DNA of 64,000 nt from Candidatus Alistipes faecavium (lineage in GTDB: Bacteria > Bacteroidota > Bacteroidia > Bacteroidales > Rikenellaceae): assembly GCA_019118605.1 (NCBI GenBank), contig DWYP01000040.1, forward strand, positions 43,621-107,620, read 5' to 3'. This document shows positions 27,242-36,395 of the stretch, piece after piece. Numbering within the stretch: the first letter of the stretch is position 1; each line of letters starts with the position of its first letter. The translations under genes and the position numbers were made by a program. The notes under the pieces are model-generated. The model had not been told where the DNA came from and ran no database searches. It saw only the letters and a program-made list of their open reading frames with translations.

Positions 27242-30160
27242 ATGAAAGTGAAAAACATATTGATCGGTATCGCCGCCGCCCTGGCGGCAGTCTCCTGCAA
27301 CGTGGAGGACGAGGCGGTCCTTCCCGGCGCGGCGTCGGACGGGCTGTTGAAGATCCGGCCGCGGCTGCAGCAGCTCGACGTGCAGACCCGCAACGCGGAG
27401 AATGCGCTCATTGCCTACATCCCCGATTCGCTGAAGAATGCGCGGGTGCAGCCCATCGCCTCCTCGATGATCCGCGAGAACGTCTACTACTACAACCTTC
27501 CGGAGACCGCCACGTCGGTGCTGTTCACGAACCTCGCCAGCACCGCGGAGGAGAATGTCCGCTTCGGACTCGAGGAGACCGGCGGCCTGATGGTCGTGCT
27601 CCGGGACAGCACCCGTGCGGAACTCTCGCAGGAGATCCTTCTCGGGGGCCTTTCGGGCATTCTGGCGGGCAATGCGACTCCCTACGACGTCTCGATCCGG
27701 CGTCTGTCGTCGAAGATCACGGCCAGGCTCGTGCTGACGGATGCCAACGGCACGCCGCTGGAGGATACGGCCGAGCAGCTTCTGGCGGCTTCGGTGGCGA
27801 TCGACAGCCTGGGCACCTTCGTGCGCATCCACGACGATTTCACCACGGAAGGGTGCGGCTATACGACGCTCGAGAGCACGTTCTCTGCGGATGCGTCGTC
27901 CTTCACGACTCCGACCTACGACATCATCCCGGGCCGGGAGCGCCCGCGGTGCCGCCTGACGATCACCGACAAGAGCGGCACGGTGAAGACCTACACCAAG
28001 GAGCTGGACCAGCCCCTCGAAGCGAACCGCAACTATATGGTGACGTTCCGCCTGCGGCAGGTCAACGGGAATGTCAGCTTCACCTTTGAGGACGTGTCGG
28101 TCTCGACCTATTCGACGACCGCCGGCATGGACGATGTCGACATGTTCTCGATCTCCGGGAATCCTTCGGTCGGGAAGCAGGCCGGGGACTCCACCAATCT
28201 GTACATCACCCCTCGTCTGAACTACACCTGGGACTATGAACTGCGTTCGGGCAGCGAATACTTCAGTGTGGTACGTATCGGCAACATGCTGACCGTCAAG
28301 GCCCTTTCCGACAACGAGAGCGAGGCGCGCGTGGGTGTGATCCGTCTCACCTCCTCCAATGCCGACGAATATATGGATGTGACTGTGAGCCAGTCCAACG
28401 TCACGCGTCAGACCATCCGTCTGACGAAGGCACACAGCTCCTCACTCGATTTGTATGTCGACGGGACCAACGTGACGATCACGGGCGGGAATGTCAATAT
28501 GAGCTACGAAGGCCGCAACAATACGAATGTCTCGATCAGCAATGACGACCTGCCTCTCGGCGAGGTGCTCACCATCAGCGGAGACGAACTCTACTCGCTG
28601 ATAGCGAGAGCAGGTTTTCTCAATACGCTTTCCGACAGTTTCGCGTTCGAAAACTGCGTAGCATTGCAGTCGCTCGAGATTAGCAGCTCGGATGCGACGC
28701 TGGATGTCTCCTCCCTTCCGGCACTGACGAATCTCAAAATCAATTCCTCCGCCTTGACGTCGATGACCTTTGCCGAGGGCCAGCCCGTATCGAATCTCAG
28801 CATTTCATCCTGCCACAACATCGAAAGCCTCGATCTGACCAATATCTCGGCCTCGCTGCGGAACCTGACCGTTTCCTCGTGCGACAAATTCTCCTCGCTG
28901 ACGATCTATCCGAGCGATTTCAGCGGCGAGAAGCCCCTCGAGAAGGTGAACTTCGAGAGTTGCAACAGCCTGCTGGGCATGAGCCTGCTGAACTATACCC
29001 GGCTGCGGGAAGTGTCGTTCAACAGCTGCCGCAACATGGGAACGATCAATCTTTCGGGCTGCAGCTCGCTCTACGAGTTCTACCTTTACGGCTGTTCGGC
29101 GGCCTACGTCAACCTGAGCGACTGCGCTTCGATGCAGCTGCTGCGGCTTCAGTCCGTATCGCTGGGCGAGCTCAATCTTGCGGGCACGCCGCTCGAGAAG
29201 ATCGACATGATCACCTCGGTCACCGTCTCGAAACTCGATGTCTCGGGCATGACCTCGCTCAAGACCATCGAAGGGAACTTCACCTGCTCGACGTTCAATG
29301 CGAGCGGCTGCACCTCGATGGACATGATCGACAGCCGGATCTACAGCGTCAAGGACCTGAACGTCAGCGGCTGCTCCTCGCTGCGGAATCTCTCCTTCTC
29401 GGTCAATACGAGCGATCCGGTCATCCTGGACCTCTCGGGCCTCTCGCAGATCGAATCGCTGACCGTCAGCGACCTGAATGTCGCCGCGGACCTGAGCGGG
29501 CTCAAGTCCCTCAAGTCCCTGTCGCTCTCCTCGCTGCGGAATGTGGCGTCGCTGGATCTTTCGGCGTGCGAGTCCCTCGAGACGTTCTCGTGCAGCAGTT
29601 CCACGCGCGACCTCACCTCCCTGGCGCTTCCGCAGAGCCTGCAGAGCTTCTCGCTCGATTACTCGGGTCTCGAAACGCTGTCGCTTGCCGGCTATGCCAA
29701 CCTGAAGGACTTCCGCATTGTGGGCACTTCCCTGCAGACGGTGGACCTTTCGGGCTGCACGGCGCTCGTGAAATGCAACTTCTACAACAACAGCTCCCTG
29801 ACGTCGATCGACCTGGGCAGCTGCAGCTCGCTCGCCGAAGTGAACCCGGACTACGAGAACGGTTACAACCGGTCGGTGACGTCGATCAACCTCTCGGGCT
29901 GCTCGTCCCTTACGAAGTTCTCGTTCTCCAATGCGGCGCTGACGTCGCTGGATCTCAGCTCGAGCACGCTTCTGAGCGCCGTGAACGTGAAGAACAACAA
30001 TTTCGATGTCGACGGCGTGAACAACATGCTCCGGACCCTTCCCGACCGGTCGTCGAATACGGCAACGGGTGTCGTTTATCTGTACGGGAACCCCGGCGTG
30101 GAGGGCTACGATACGAGCATCGTTGCGAACAAGAACTGGTATATTGATACAACCTTATAA
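27242..30160 (+). CDS. FimB/Mfa2-like lipoprotein fused to a long LRR-type repeat domain
   Basis: The 972-aa lipoprotein ('AALAAVSCNVED') starts 12 bases after the previous gene. The N-terminal about 270 residues look like an Mfa2/FimB fimbrial anchor ('YDVSIRRLSSKITARLVL', 'LEANRNYMVTFRLRQVNGN'). Residues about 300-400 look like a BACON-type domain ('VGVIRLTSSNADEYMDVTVSQ'). From about 470 to the C-terminus there are many 20-24-residue repeats of the pattern 'SLxxLDLSGCSSL', a cysteine-containing LRR solenoid. It could display the solenoid at the cell surface on a pilus-type anchor. Ligand unknown. Confidence 0.7.
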   Translation: MKVKNILIGIAAALAAVSCNVEDEAVLPGAASDGLLKIRPRLQQLDVQTRNAENALIAYIPDSLKNARVQPIASSMIRENVYYYNLPETATSVLFTNLASTAEENVRFGLEETGGLMVVLRDSTRAELSQEILLGGLSGILAGNATPYDVSIRRLSSKITARLVLTDANGTPLEDTAEQLLAASVAIDSLGTFVRIHDDFTTEGCGYTTLESTFSADASSFTTPTYDIIPGRERPRCRLTITDKSGTVKTYTKELDQPLEANRNYMVTFRLRQVNGNVSFTFEDVSVSTYSTTAGMDDVDMFSISGNPSVGKQAGDSTNLYITPRLNYTWDYELRSGSEYFSVVRIGNMLTVKALSDNESEARVGVIRLTSSNADEYMDVTVSQSNVTRQTIRLTKAHSSSLDLYVDGTNVTITGGNVNMSYEGRNNTNVSISNDDLPLGEVLTISGDELYSLIARAGFLNTLSDSFAFENCVALQSLEISSSDATLDVSSLPALTNLKINSSALTSMTFAEGQPVSNLSISSCHNIESLDLTNISASLRNLTVSSCDKFSSLTIYPSDFSGEKPLEKVNFESCNSLLGMSLLNYTRLREVSFNSCRNMGTINLSGCSSLYEFYLYGCSAAYVNLSDCASMQLLRLQSVSLGELNLAGTPLEKIDMITSVTVSKLDVSGMTSLKTIEGNFTCSTFNASGCTSMDMIDSRIYSVKDLNVSGCSSLRNLSFSVNTSDPVILDLSGLSQIESLTVSDLNVAADLSGLKSLKSLSLSSLRNVASLDLSACESLETFSCSSSTRDLTSLALPQSLQSFSLDYSGLETLSLAGYANLKDFRIVGTSLQTVDLSGCTALVKCNFYNNSSLTSIDLGSCSSLAEVNPDYENGYNRSVTSINLSGCSSLTKFSFSNAALTSLDLSSSTLLSAVNVKNNNFDVDGVNNMLRTLPDRSSNTATGVVYLYGNPGVEGYDTSIVANKNWYIDTTL

Positions 30161-30168
30161 GACCGGCC

Positions 30169-31065
30169 ATGAAAAGACTATTTTATCCTGTCATATTATC
30201 TGCGCTGGCGATGACGATCGCCGCATGCGAGAAGGAGCGCGGGACGGATCCAGCCCCTGCTCCGGAACCTGCGCGGCATGCCGTGAGCGTCACTCCCGAG
30301 ACGTCGCTGCTGGGCAACGGGACGACGGTCGATGTCCTGCAGGATCCGATCTATGCCTACGCCTTCAACTCCGAGGGTCAGAGCGACGGGCTGGCCATCA
30401 AACCTTCGTCGATCAGCAACGGGTCATACACCTACATGATCCCCACGGATGCCGCGACGCTGATCTTCAGCAACCGGATGAGCGACGATACGATGAACGT
30501 CGTTTCCGAGGGCGACAGCCTGGTCTTCATCTACACGAGCATTAACACGAAGGATCTTGTGGCCGGGACCGTAGCTGTCACGCAGGGAAGTTCCTCGTAC
30601 GGGGTGAACCTCCGGCGTCTGACCGCGAAACTGGACCTCGAACTGGAGATGAAGGCCACGGACGGGACCATCCTGGACTGCCACGATTACATGCAGTATG
30701 CTTCGGTGCAGGTTTACAGCCAGGCCAAGAGTACTTCCATCAACGTTCATGGGGAGGTGAAACTCTCGGAAACCCCGATTCCCTATCCGTTGACCCCGGG
30801 CCTTCAGACAACTCCGGGTACCTATCTGTATCCGATCTGTTCGGATATTTCCATCTTCCCGACCGCTCCCGGATGGCCCGAGACGATCGAACTGACGCTT
30901 GTCAACCAGGAGGGCGCGGAGTCGACGCTCAGCAGGACGCTCGACTATGTCTTCGAGGCCAACAAGCACTACAAACTCAGGCTCAGCATGAAACGTGTCG
31001 AGACGGGCTCGCAGTTCGTCATCGACGAGATCGTGAACGAGGAGCTGACGGTGGATCTCAACTGA
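30169..31065 (+). CDS. Fimbrillin-like (Mfa2/FimB-type) lipoprotein
   Basis: A 298-aa lipoprotein ('SALAMTIAACEKE'). The mature part opens with 'VLQDPIYAYAFNSEGQ', then 'YGVNLRRLTAKLDLELEMKA', where the central '(V/I)xLRRLxAK' motif is typical of the second half of fimbrillin-A-associated anchors. It ends 'NKHYKLRLSMKRVETGSQFVIDEI'. It lies 8 bases after the LRR lipoprotein gene and 26 before another small fimbrillin-like gene, so it is probably part of the same surface assembly. Confidence 0.72.
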   Translation: MKRLFYPVILSALAMTIAACEKERGTDPAPAPEPARHAVSVTPETSLLGNGTTVDVLQDPIYAYAFNSEGQSDGLAIKPSSISNGSYTYMIPTDAATLIFSNRMSDDTMNVVSEGDSLVFIYTSINTKDLVAGTVAVTQGSSSYGVNLRRLTAKLDLELEMKATDGTILDCHDYMQYASVQVYSQAKSTSINVHGEVKLSETPIPYPLTPGLQTTPGTYLYPICSDISIFPTAPGWPETIELTLVNQEGAESTLSRTLDYVFEANKHYKLRLSMKRVETGSQFVIDEIVNEELTVDLN

Positions 31066-31091
31066 AGGAGGAGAAATAAAACGTTAAAGCC

Positions 31092-31883
31092 ATGAAAATC
31101 AATACGAACAATATGAGATGCGGCTTGTTCTGCGGTTTGATCCTGCTGCTGGGGGTTTCGTGCCAGAAGACGGTTGTCGGGGATGAGGGAACGGCGCTGG
31201 AGACGACGACCATCCATTTCATTCCCGAGGAACTCGACATCGACGTGGAACCTGCGTCGCGGGCGGTGCTCGGAGAGACGGACATCTACTGTTACGCCTT
31301 TGTCAACAATACGCTCGTGGAGGGATACCCTGCCAAGCAGACCGAGATCAACAACGGCGTCTACTCCTTCATTATCCCCAAAAGCACCAACACGCGCCTG
31401 TGTTTCGTGATCAAGCCCGACTGGCTCGGATGGAAAACCAGTTCCGGGAATGTGATATTCGATATCTGGTGGATGAACCGTGAAGAGATTGAACTCTACA
31501 GTTCCTACTCGCAGTGGTACGACACCTCTTCCGAAGGGGTTCAGACCATCAGCGCGTCGCTCAATCAGCAGCATTACGACATTCACCTGCGCTTCCAGTT
31601 CATCAATTTTCCCTCCGATCCGAAGGACGTCATCAAAGACCTTTACCTTACGTTGAGCGACGCCGTCGGCCTGAACTTCTCGCTGGACGAGCTGCAGCCG
31701 GAGACCGAGGGAGGTGTGGAGTATCTGTCCACGGACCTGCATGCGCTGATCCCGAGCGGCAGCGGCTCGGGGCTTTACGCGGAGTTCTACACCGTCTTCG
31801 GAGTCCGCCGGGCGTATATACGCAACATTACGTCCGTGGAGTCGAAAATTACCGTGACGGTCAACTACGAAAATCTGAGATAA
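31092..31883 (+). CDS. Small fimbrillin-like lipoprotein
   Basis: 263 aa; lipoprotein signal 'CGLILLLGVSCQK'. An in-frame ATG at 31113 would give a shorter signal peptide. The sequence 'ETDIYCYAFVNNTLVEGYP' followed by 'NNGVYSFIIPKSTNTRLCFV' parallels the neighbouring fimbrillin-like protein ('DPIYAYAFNSEGQ', 'SNGSYTYMIPTDAATLIF'), so the two are likely paralogues. The C-terminal half is short and lacks a clear 'LRRL' motif. Function inferred only from this similarity and location. Confidence 0.62.
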   Translation: MKINTNNMRCGLFCGLILLLGVSCQKTVVGDEGTALETTTIHFIPEELDIDVEPASRAVLGETDIYCYAFVNNTLVEGYPAKQTEINNGVYSFIIPKSTNTRLCFVIKPDWLGWKTSSGNVIFDIWWMNREEIELYSSYSQWYDTSSEGVQTISASLNQQHYDIHLRFQFINFPSDPKDVIKDLYLTLSDAVGLNFSLDELQPETEGGVEYLSTDLHALIPSGSGSGLYAEFYTVFGVRRAYIRNITSVESKITVTVNYENLR

Positions 31884-31915
31884 AACATTATAACCCAAAT
31901 TAACCCAACAAAAAG

Positions 31916-32602
31916 ATGAAAGCAAAAGTAATTCTTTCGGCTCTTTTCGCCATTTCGATGCTCCTTGCCGCCGGCGAGGTTGAGGCCCAGGTTGCCACCA
32001 AGAAGGAGGTCAAGCAGGTCCAAAAACACGAGAAATTCCTGAACAAGCAGATCAAGGAGAAGGCCATCAAGCAGGCCCGCAAGGAGGCCAAGCGCCTCGA
32101 GAAGCAGGGCTACAAGGTTCCCGTGGGCCAGATTCCGCTGGCCAAGCAGCTGGAGAACTCGTGGCAGGCGCAGTATGAGATCGACGGCGACGGCTATCCG
32201 TACTACTTCACCGCCACGGCCTCGACCGTCGGCAGCAACTACACCGCCACGCAGATGCAGGCCGTGAATACCGCGAAGCTCGATATCGCCGGACAGATCC
32301 AGACGCAGGTCAACCAGCTCATCGAGGCGAAGATCGCCAACAACGAGATCAGCAAGGAGGATGCCGTGTCGATCAACTCGTTCGTGAGCGCCAGCAAGAG
32401 CGTGATCTCGAATTCGCTGGGCCGTGTGCTGAAGCTCGTGGAGATCTACCGCGTGCTCGACAACGGCAACAACGAGGTGATGGTAACCCTCGGTTACAAC
32501 ACCGACCTCGCCATGAAGGAGGCGATCAAGGCCATGCAGAAGACGCTCGATGCCGATGCCGACAAGCTGATGGACGAGCTGAACCTCCTGTTGGAGAAAT
32601 AG
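31916..32602 (+). CDS. LPP20-like exported protein
   Basis: 228 aa; signal peptide ending 'AGEVEAQ', then a highly charged helical stretch rich in Lys ('KQARKEAKRLEKQGYKVPVG') and a region 'VNTAKLDIAGQIQTQVNQLIEAKIANNE' that resembles LPP20/FlgT-type lipoprotein domains. Codon use is biased toward well-used codons, hinting at good expression. The next gene has an N-terminal segment of similar type, so the two may work together in the periplasm. No catalytic residues seen. Confidence 0.6.
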   Translation: MKAKVILSALFAISMLLAAGEVEAQVATKKEVKQVQKHEKFLNKQIKEKAIKQARKEAKRLEKQGYKVPVGQIPLAKQLENSWQAQYEIDGDGYPYYFTATASTVGSNYTATQMQAVNTAKLDIAGQIQTQVNQLIEAKIANNEISKEDAVSINSFVSASKSVISNSLGRVLKLVEIYRVLDNGNNEVMVTLGYNTDLAMKEAIKAMQKTLDADADKLMDELNLLLEK

Positions 32603-32612
32603 TCCGAGGCTT

Positions 32613-33407
32613 ATGAAAAGGATCTTTCTGCTGACCTTTTGTCTGCTGACAGTGTGGGCCCTTCATGCCGGCGAGACGACCGTCAAGGTTCGGAAAGCGG
32701 TCGGGAGATGGGAGGTCAGCGGAGACCTTTCCATGGCCGAAGCGGAAGAGAGGGCGCTCAACGAGGCGAAAAAGGACGCGTTGAGCAAGGCCGGAGTCAT
32801 GGAAAACGTCTGGTCGGTCTTCGGACAGGTTACGTCCGACAACGGAACGGAATTCGCCGAGGCCTATTCGTCGGTGAGCATCCTGGCGATGAACGGCCTT
32901 GTGAATGTCACCAGCAAGGAGGTCGAGGATCTTTGGGATCCTGTGGCGCGCAAATTCTTCAAGGTCGTCACCATCGACGCCACGGTGACCAAGAGCGACA
33001 TCCGCGAGGATCGGAGCTATGTGCTGGAGGTAAACGGCATCGAACCCGTCTACAAGGAGTCCGACCTGTTCCGCTGTTCGCTCAAGGTGCACGGGGCCGA
33101 TTCCTACGTGAAGTTTTTCTGGTTCGGGGACTCGGGCGCCGACATGATCTATCCGAACGAGTACGAAGGGAACCAACTCTTCAAGGCCGGTAAGACGTAT
33201 GACTTTCCGCTGACGGATGCGGTCGAGATGGTGATGTCGAAAGCCGATGCGAAGGCCGAGGTCGAGAAGGTGAACGTGATCGTCGTGGCGACCAAGAAGG
33301 ACTATCCGTATATCGGCGAGAAGGACTACCTCTCCATCCTGAGCTGGATCTTCAATCTTCCGGCCGACCAAAGAACATTGTATTACCATATGACTTTAAT
33401 CAAATAA
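32613..33407 (+). CDS. LPP20/DUF4384-like exported protein
   Basis: 264 aa with a signal peptide ('FCLLTVWALHAG'). The N-terminal half ('EAEERALNEAKKDALSKAGV') looks like an LPP20-type helical domain. The second half, 'SLKVHGADSYVKFFWFGDSGADMIYPNEYEGNQLFKAG', resembles DUF4384. DUF4384 is, to my knowledge, often encoded with or fused to caspase-fold peptidases, and here the caspase gene begins two bases after the stop. Translation coupling and a joint function are likely; the DUF assignment is from memory of the pattern. Confidence 0.6.
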   Translation: MKRIFLLTFCLLTVWALHAGETTVKVRKAVGRWEVSGDLSMAEAEERALNEAKKDALSKAGVMENVWSVFGQVTSDNGTEFAEAYSSVSILAMNGLVNVTSKEVEDLWDPVARKFFKVVTIDATVTKSDIREDRSYVLEVNGIEPVYKESDLFRCSLKVHGADSYVKFFWFGDSGADMIYPNEYEGNQLFKAGKTYDFPLTDAVEMVMSKADAKAEVEKVNVIVVATKKDYPYIGEKDYLSILSWIFNLPADQRTLYYHMTLIK

Positions 33408-33408
33408 C

Positions 33409-36039
33409 ATGAAGCGGTTTCTTTGTCTGATCATCATGATCTTCTGCGCGGCGACATACGGCGCGCATGCGGATAATTTCAAATGGATCAAGGAAATCCG
33501 TTACGAGCAGATCCGGCCCTACAGCGACGGGATGAGTGCCTTCATGCAGAACAAGAAGTGGGGCTACATCGATACCGAGGGCAATGTGGTCATCGAGCCC
33601 GTGTACGACGAGTGCCGCGACTTCAAGAACGGGGTGACGATCGCCAAGCTGAAGGGCAAATGGGGCGTCATCGACAAGAAGGGCAACTGCTCCTCGGGTT
33701 TCATCTTCGATGCCGTGAACGACTTTTCGGACGGCCTGGCCTATGCGAGCGCCGGGAAGAAGCTCTATTTCGTCAAGGAGAGCGGCTCGATGCAGGTGCT
33801 CTCCGACGACTACATCTACGGCAACTTCACCGAGGGCATGGCCCCGTTGATGAGCAAGAAGAAGAACAAGTGGGGCTTCATCAACTCCAACGGCATCATC
33901 GTCATCGAACCCAAATACGATACCGTATACAACTTCAGCAACAACACCGCGCTGGTCAAGAAGAGCGGCAAGTACTACTATATCAACCGCAAGGGCGGTC
34001 GCAAGAATGTGGATCTGTCGATCATGCAGCCGCTGAAGTACGTGAACGGCTATGCGAAGATCAATGTCGCTTCGGGCGTCGGGTTCATCGACAAGGAGTT
34101 CAAGGTGCTCCCGATTTACGGCAAGGAGGCCACGGACTTCAACAAGGAGGGCACGGCCGTGATGCTCATGGAGGACAAATCGGTGATCTATATCAACGGT
34201 TACGGAAAACCCGTGCTGAAGACCGACTGGGACCGTGTGGGCAACTTCTACAACGGCCTGGCCTGGGTTTCGAAGAACGGCAAGTACGGATACATCAACA
34301 CCCGCGGCGAGCTGGCGATCGACACCCTTTTCACGTCGGCGAGCGACTTTTCGGAGGGTATCGCCTTCGTCTCGGCGAACGGACGCTTCGGCAGCATCAA
34401 GAAACTGAATCCCGGGGAGGTGATCCCGCAGCTTCAGATCAACGGGATCAACATCCACGACGCCAACAACAACGGGAAGGTCGAGGCCGAGGAGAAGTTC
34501 AGCATCAATGTGGCGCTGAGCAATCCCACGAGCGAGAGACTTCAGGACGTGACGTTCCAGTTCGCTTCGCAGCAGGATGTCGCCGACTGGTTCCAGTTCG
34601 ACAACCAGATGGTTCAGATCCCGGAGCTGCGCGCCAACGCCGATACGGTGATTACCTTCACCGGAACGGCCAACCTGTCGCTGATCTCCTCGGATATCAA
34701 GATGAAGTTCCGCGGTCTGGCAAGCAATACGTTCGATCCCGTGGAGAGCGATTTCGAGTTCGAGGCCCTGGGTATCAACGCCTGCCGTCCGGTGATTACC
34801 CGCTATTGGGTCTACAAGGACAACCACACGCAGATCGGTCTGGGCGACGAGGTCAACCTCATGATCGCCATCAAGAACGACGGAAAGGACATGGCCAAGA
34901 ACGTTCAGGTCGACCTCCAGTGGCCTGTCGGCATCTCCTCTCCGCAGGGGAGCCTTTCGGTTCCGTTGATCCGCCCGGGCGAGACGAAGGAGCTCACGGC
35001 GCACTTCGTGGTCGATTCGCTCTATGCGGACGGACTCACGGTGGTGGCCAAACTTTCGGAGTACACCCGGCAGCACCGGGATGTCAAGTATCTGTCGTTC
35101 TATACGGGGCGCATGAATGCCGAGGTGAACCTCGAAGGCGGCGGCCCGATGATGTACCAGTACGAGCCGCAGTATTTCGCCCAGAACGTGGCTGTTCCGA
35201 CGACCCCACAGGTTGTGACCGTCGACGAGGTGACGCAGGACGTGGGCAAGGAGAAGGCGCTGGATTCGGAGCTGCTTGACGGCATCTCGCGTGTCAACAC
35301 CCCCGATCCGAACAAATTCGCCCTTGTCATCGGCAACGAGGATTACAACTCCTTCAAGCAGACCACGAGCTACGAGGTCAATGTGGATTACGCCGCCAAG
35401 GATGCCACGGCCTTCGCCGAGTACGCCAAGGACTACATGGGCGTCCCGGAGAGCAACGTGATCCTGCTGAAGAACGCCACCTACGCGCAGATGAATTTCA
35501 ACATCAACAAGCTGATGATGATGAGCAAGACGAACCCCGGGAACGTCAAGCTGTACATCTTCTACGCCGGGCACGGACAGCATGACGTGGACAGCAAGGA
35601 GACCTATCTGATTCCCGTGGACGTGAGCATCTCGTCGCCGACGGCGGGCATCAAGCTCGAAAAGCTCTATGCCGACCTCGGGGAGAGTAAGGCCAAGCGG
35701 AGCATGGTGTTCATGGATGCCTGCTACAGCGGGGTAGGGCGCGGTATCGTCATCAAGCCCAAGGAGGCGCCGATCAGCGGCAACATCGTGGTCTTCACGG
35801 CTACGTCGTCGACGCAGCGTTCGATGCCCTACCAGGAGAAGAAGCACGGACTCTTCACCTACTACCTGCTCAAGACGATCCGGGACAACAACGGAAACAT
35901 CTCCGTGGGCAGTCTTTACGATTCGGTGAAGAAGGAGGTGGTGAAGAACTCCATCTGGATCAACAATTCGGAGCAGACCCCGGAACTTCTCAACGGCCAG
36001 AACATCGACTCCGGCTGGGAGAACTGGACGATCTATTAG
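33409..36039 (+). CDS. Exported WG-repeat caspase-like (C14-type) cysteine peptidase
   Basis: 876 aa with a signal peptide ('FCAATYGAHA'). Residues about 25-340 contain WG repeats ('KKWGYIDTEGNVVIEPVYDE', 'KGKWGVIDKKGN', 'GKYGYINTRGELAID'). Residues about 345-570 are two CARDB-like beta-sandwiches ('IALGDEVNLMI'-type segments). From about 640 a caspase fold appears ('FALVIGNEDYNSF'), with the catalytic His722 in 'FYAGHGQ' and Cys772 in 'FMDACYSG'. The dyad is intact, so it should be active. The export signal is unusual in view of the cytoplasmic caspases of bacterial defence systems. It is the last gene of the operon with fimbrillin and LRR lipoproteins, so its substrate may be one of them. 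Confidence 0.85.
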   Translation: MKRFLCLIIMIFCAATYGAHADNFKWIKEIRYEQIRPYSDGMSAFMQNKKWGYIDTEGNVVIEPVYDECRDFKNGVTIAKLKGKWGVIDKKGNCSSGFIFDAVNDFSDGLAYASAGKKLYFVKESGSMQVLSDDYIYGNFTEGMAPLMSKKKNKWGFINSNGIIVIEPKYDTVYNFSNNTALVKKSGKYYYINRKGGRKNVDLSIMQPLKYVNGYAKINVASGVGFIDKEFKVLPIYGKEATDFNKEGTAVMLMEDKSVIYINGYGKPVLKTDWDRVGNFYNGLAWVSKNGKYGYINTRGELAIDTLFTSASDFSEGIAFVSANGRFGSIKKLNPGEVIPQLQINGINIHDANNNGKVEAEEKFSINVALSNPTSERLQDVTFQFASQQDVADWFQFDNQMVQIPELRANADTVITFTGTANLSLISSDIKMKFRGLASNTFDPVESDFEFEALGINACRPVITRYWVYKDNHTQIGLGDEVNLMIAIKNDGKDMAKNVQVDLQWPVGISSPQGSLSVPLIRPGETKELTAHFVVDSLYADGLTVVAKLSEYTRQHRDVKYLSFYTGRMNAEVNLEGGGPMMYQYEPQYFAQNVAVPTTPQVVTVDEVTQDVGKEKALDSELLDGISRVNTPDPNKFALVIGNEDYNSFKQTTSYEVNVDYAAKDATAFAEYAKDYMGVPESNVILLKNATYAQMNFNINKLMMMSKTNPGNVKLYIFYAGHGQHDVDSKETYLIPVDVSISSPTAGIKLEKLYADLGESKAKRSMVFMDACYSGVGRGIVIKPKEAPISGNIVVFTATSSTQRSMPYQEKKHGLFTYYLLKTIRDNNGNISVGSLYDSVKKEVVKNSIWINNSEQTPELLNGQNIDSGWENWTIY

Positions 36040-36094
36040 CGTTGCGGGCCCGGATCTGATTCCGGGCGTCCGCAGGGGCCTACACACAAGGAGC

Positions 36095-36145
36095 CAGCAA
36101 GAGAAGGCCTCTTCCCATACGGAAGAAGCCTTCTCTTGCTGTTTT
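36095..36145 (+). terminator. Terminator of the eight-gene caspase operon
   Basis: A perfect 14-base stem 'CAGCAAGAGAAGGC' (36095-36108) with 'GCCTTCTCTTGCTG' (36128-36141) has a further inner pairing (CTTCC/GGAAG), followed by TTTT. It stands 55 bases after the caspase stop. Confidence 0.92.
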
Positions 36146-36395
36146 GGGGCTCCGGAGCTTGTTCCTGGAGATGCCTTTGAAACTTGCCGGAACCGTCCGG
36201 AGGACGTGCCGTTTCAGCATTTCAGCATTTCTGCGTCCGGCCGCGGTTCGGCCGCGGTTCGATTGCGGTTCGATTGCGCCCGGCCGCGGTTCGATTGCGT
36301 CGGTTATGCCCGGCTGCGGTTCGACTGCGGGTCGGCTGCGCCCGCGGGATCCGATCCGAAGACGGAGCCGCCGCAACTCCCCGGGCCCCCGCGGA
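36146..36395. repeat. GC-rich degenerate 11-base tandem repeat between convergent genes
   Basis: Between the caspase operon terminator and the convergent ChaN-like gene there is no gene. Positions 36239-36340 consist of degenerate 11-base units: 'GGCCGCGGTTC' twice, then 'GATTGCGGTTC' and further variants with 'CGGTTCGATTGCG' and 'CGGCTGCGGTTCGACTGCG'. A short 'TTTCAGCAT' duplication precedes them (36212-36229). No clear terminator for the minus-strand operon is visible. Confidence 0.6.

Noticed and set aside
24983-28435. 1150-aa minus-strand ORF opposite the LRR lipoproteins
   Set aside because: Shadow; it spans two real genes and has an Arg/His/Val-rich repetitive composition.
33400-36087. 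895-aa minus-strand ORF opposite the caspase gene
   Set aside because: Shadow of a gene with clear catalytic motifs.
36239-36340. 'GGTTCGA'-like motifs as tRNA T-loops
   Set aside because: No acceptor or anticodon stems can be formed; they are part of a tandem repeat.
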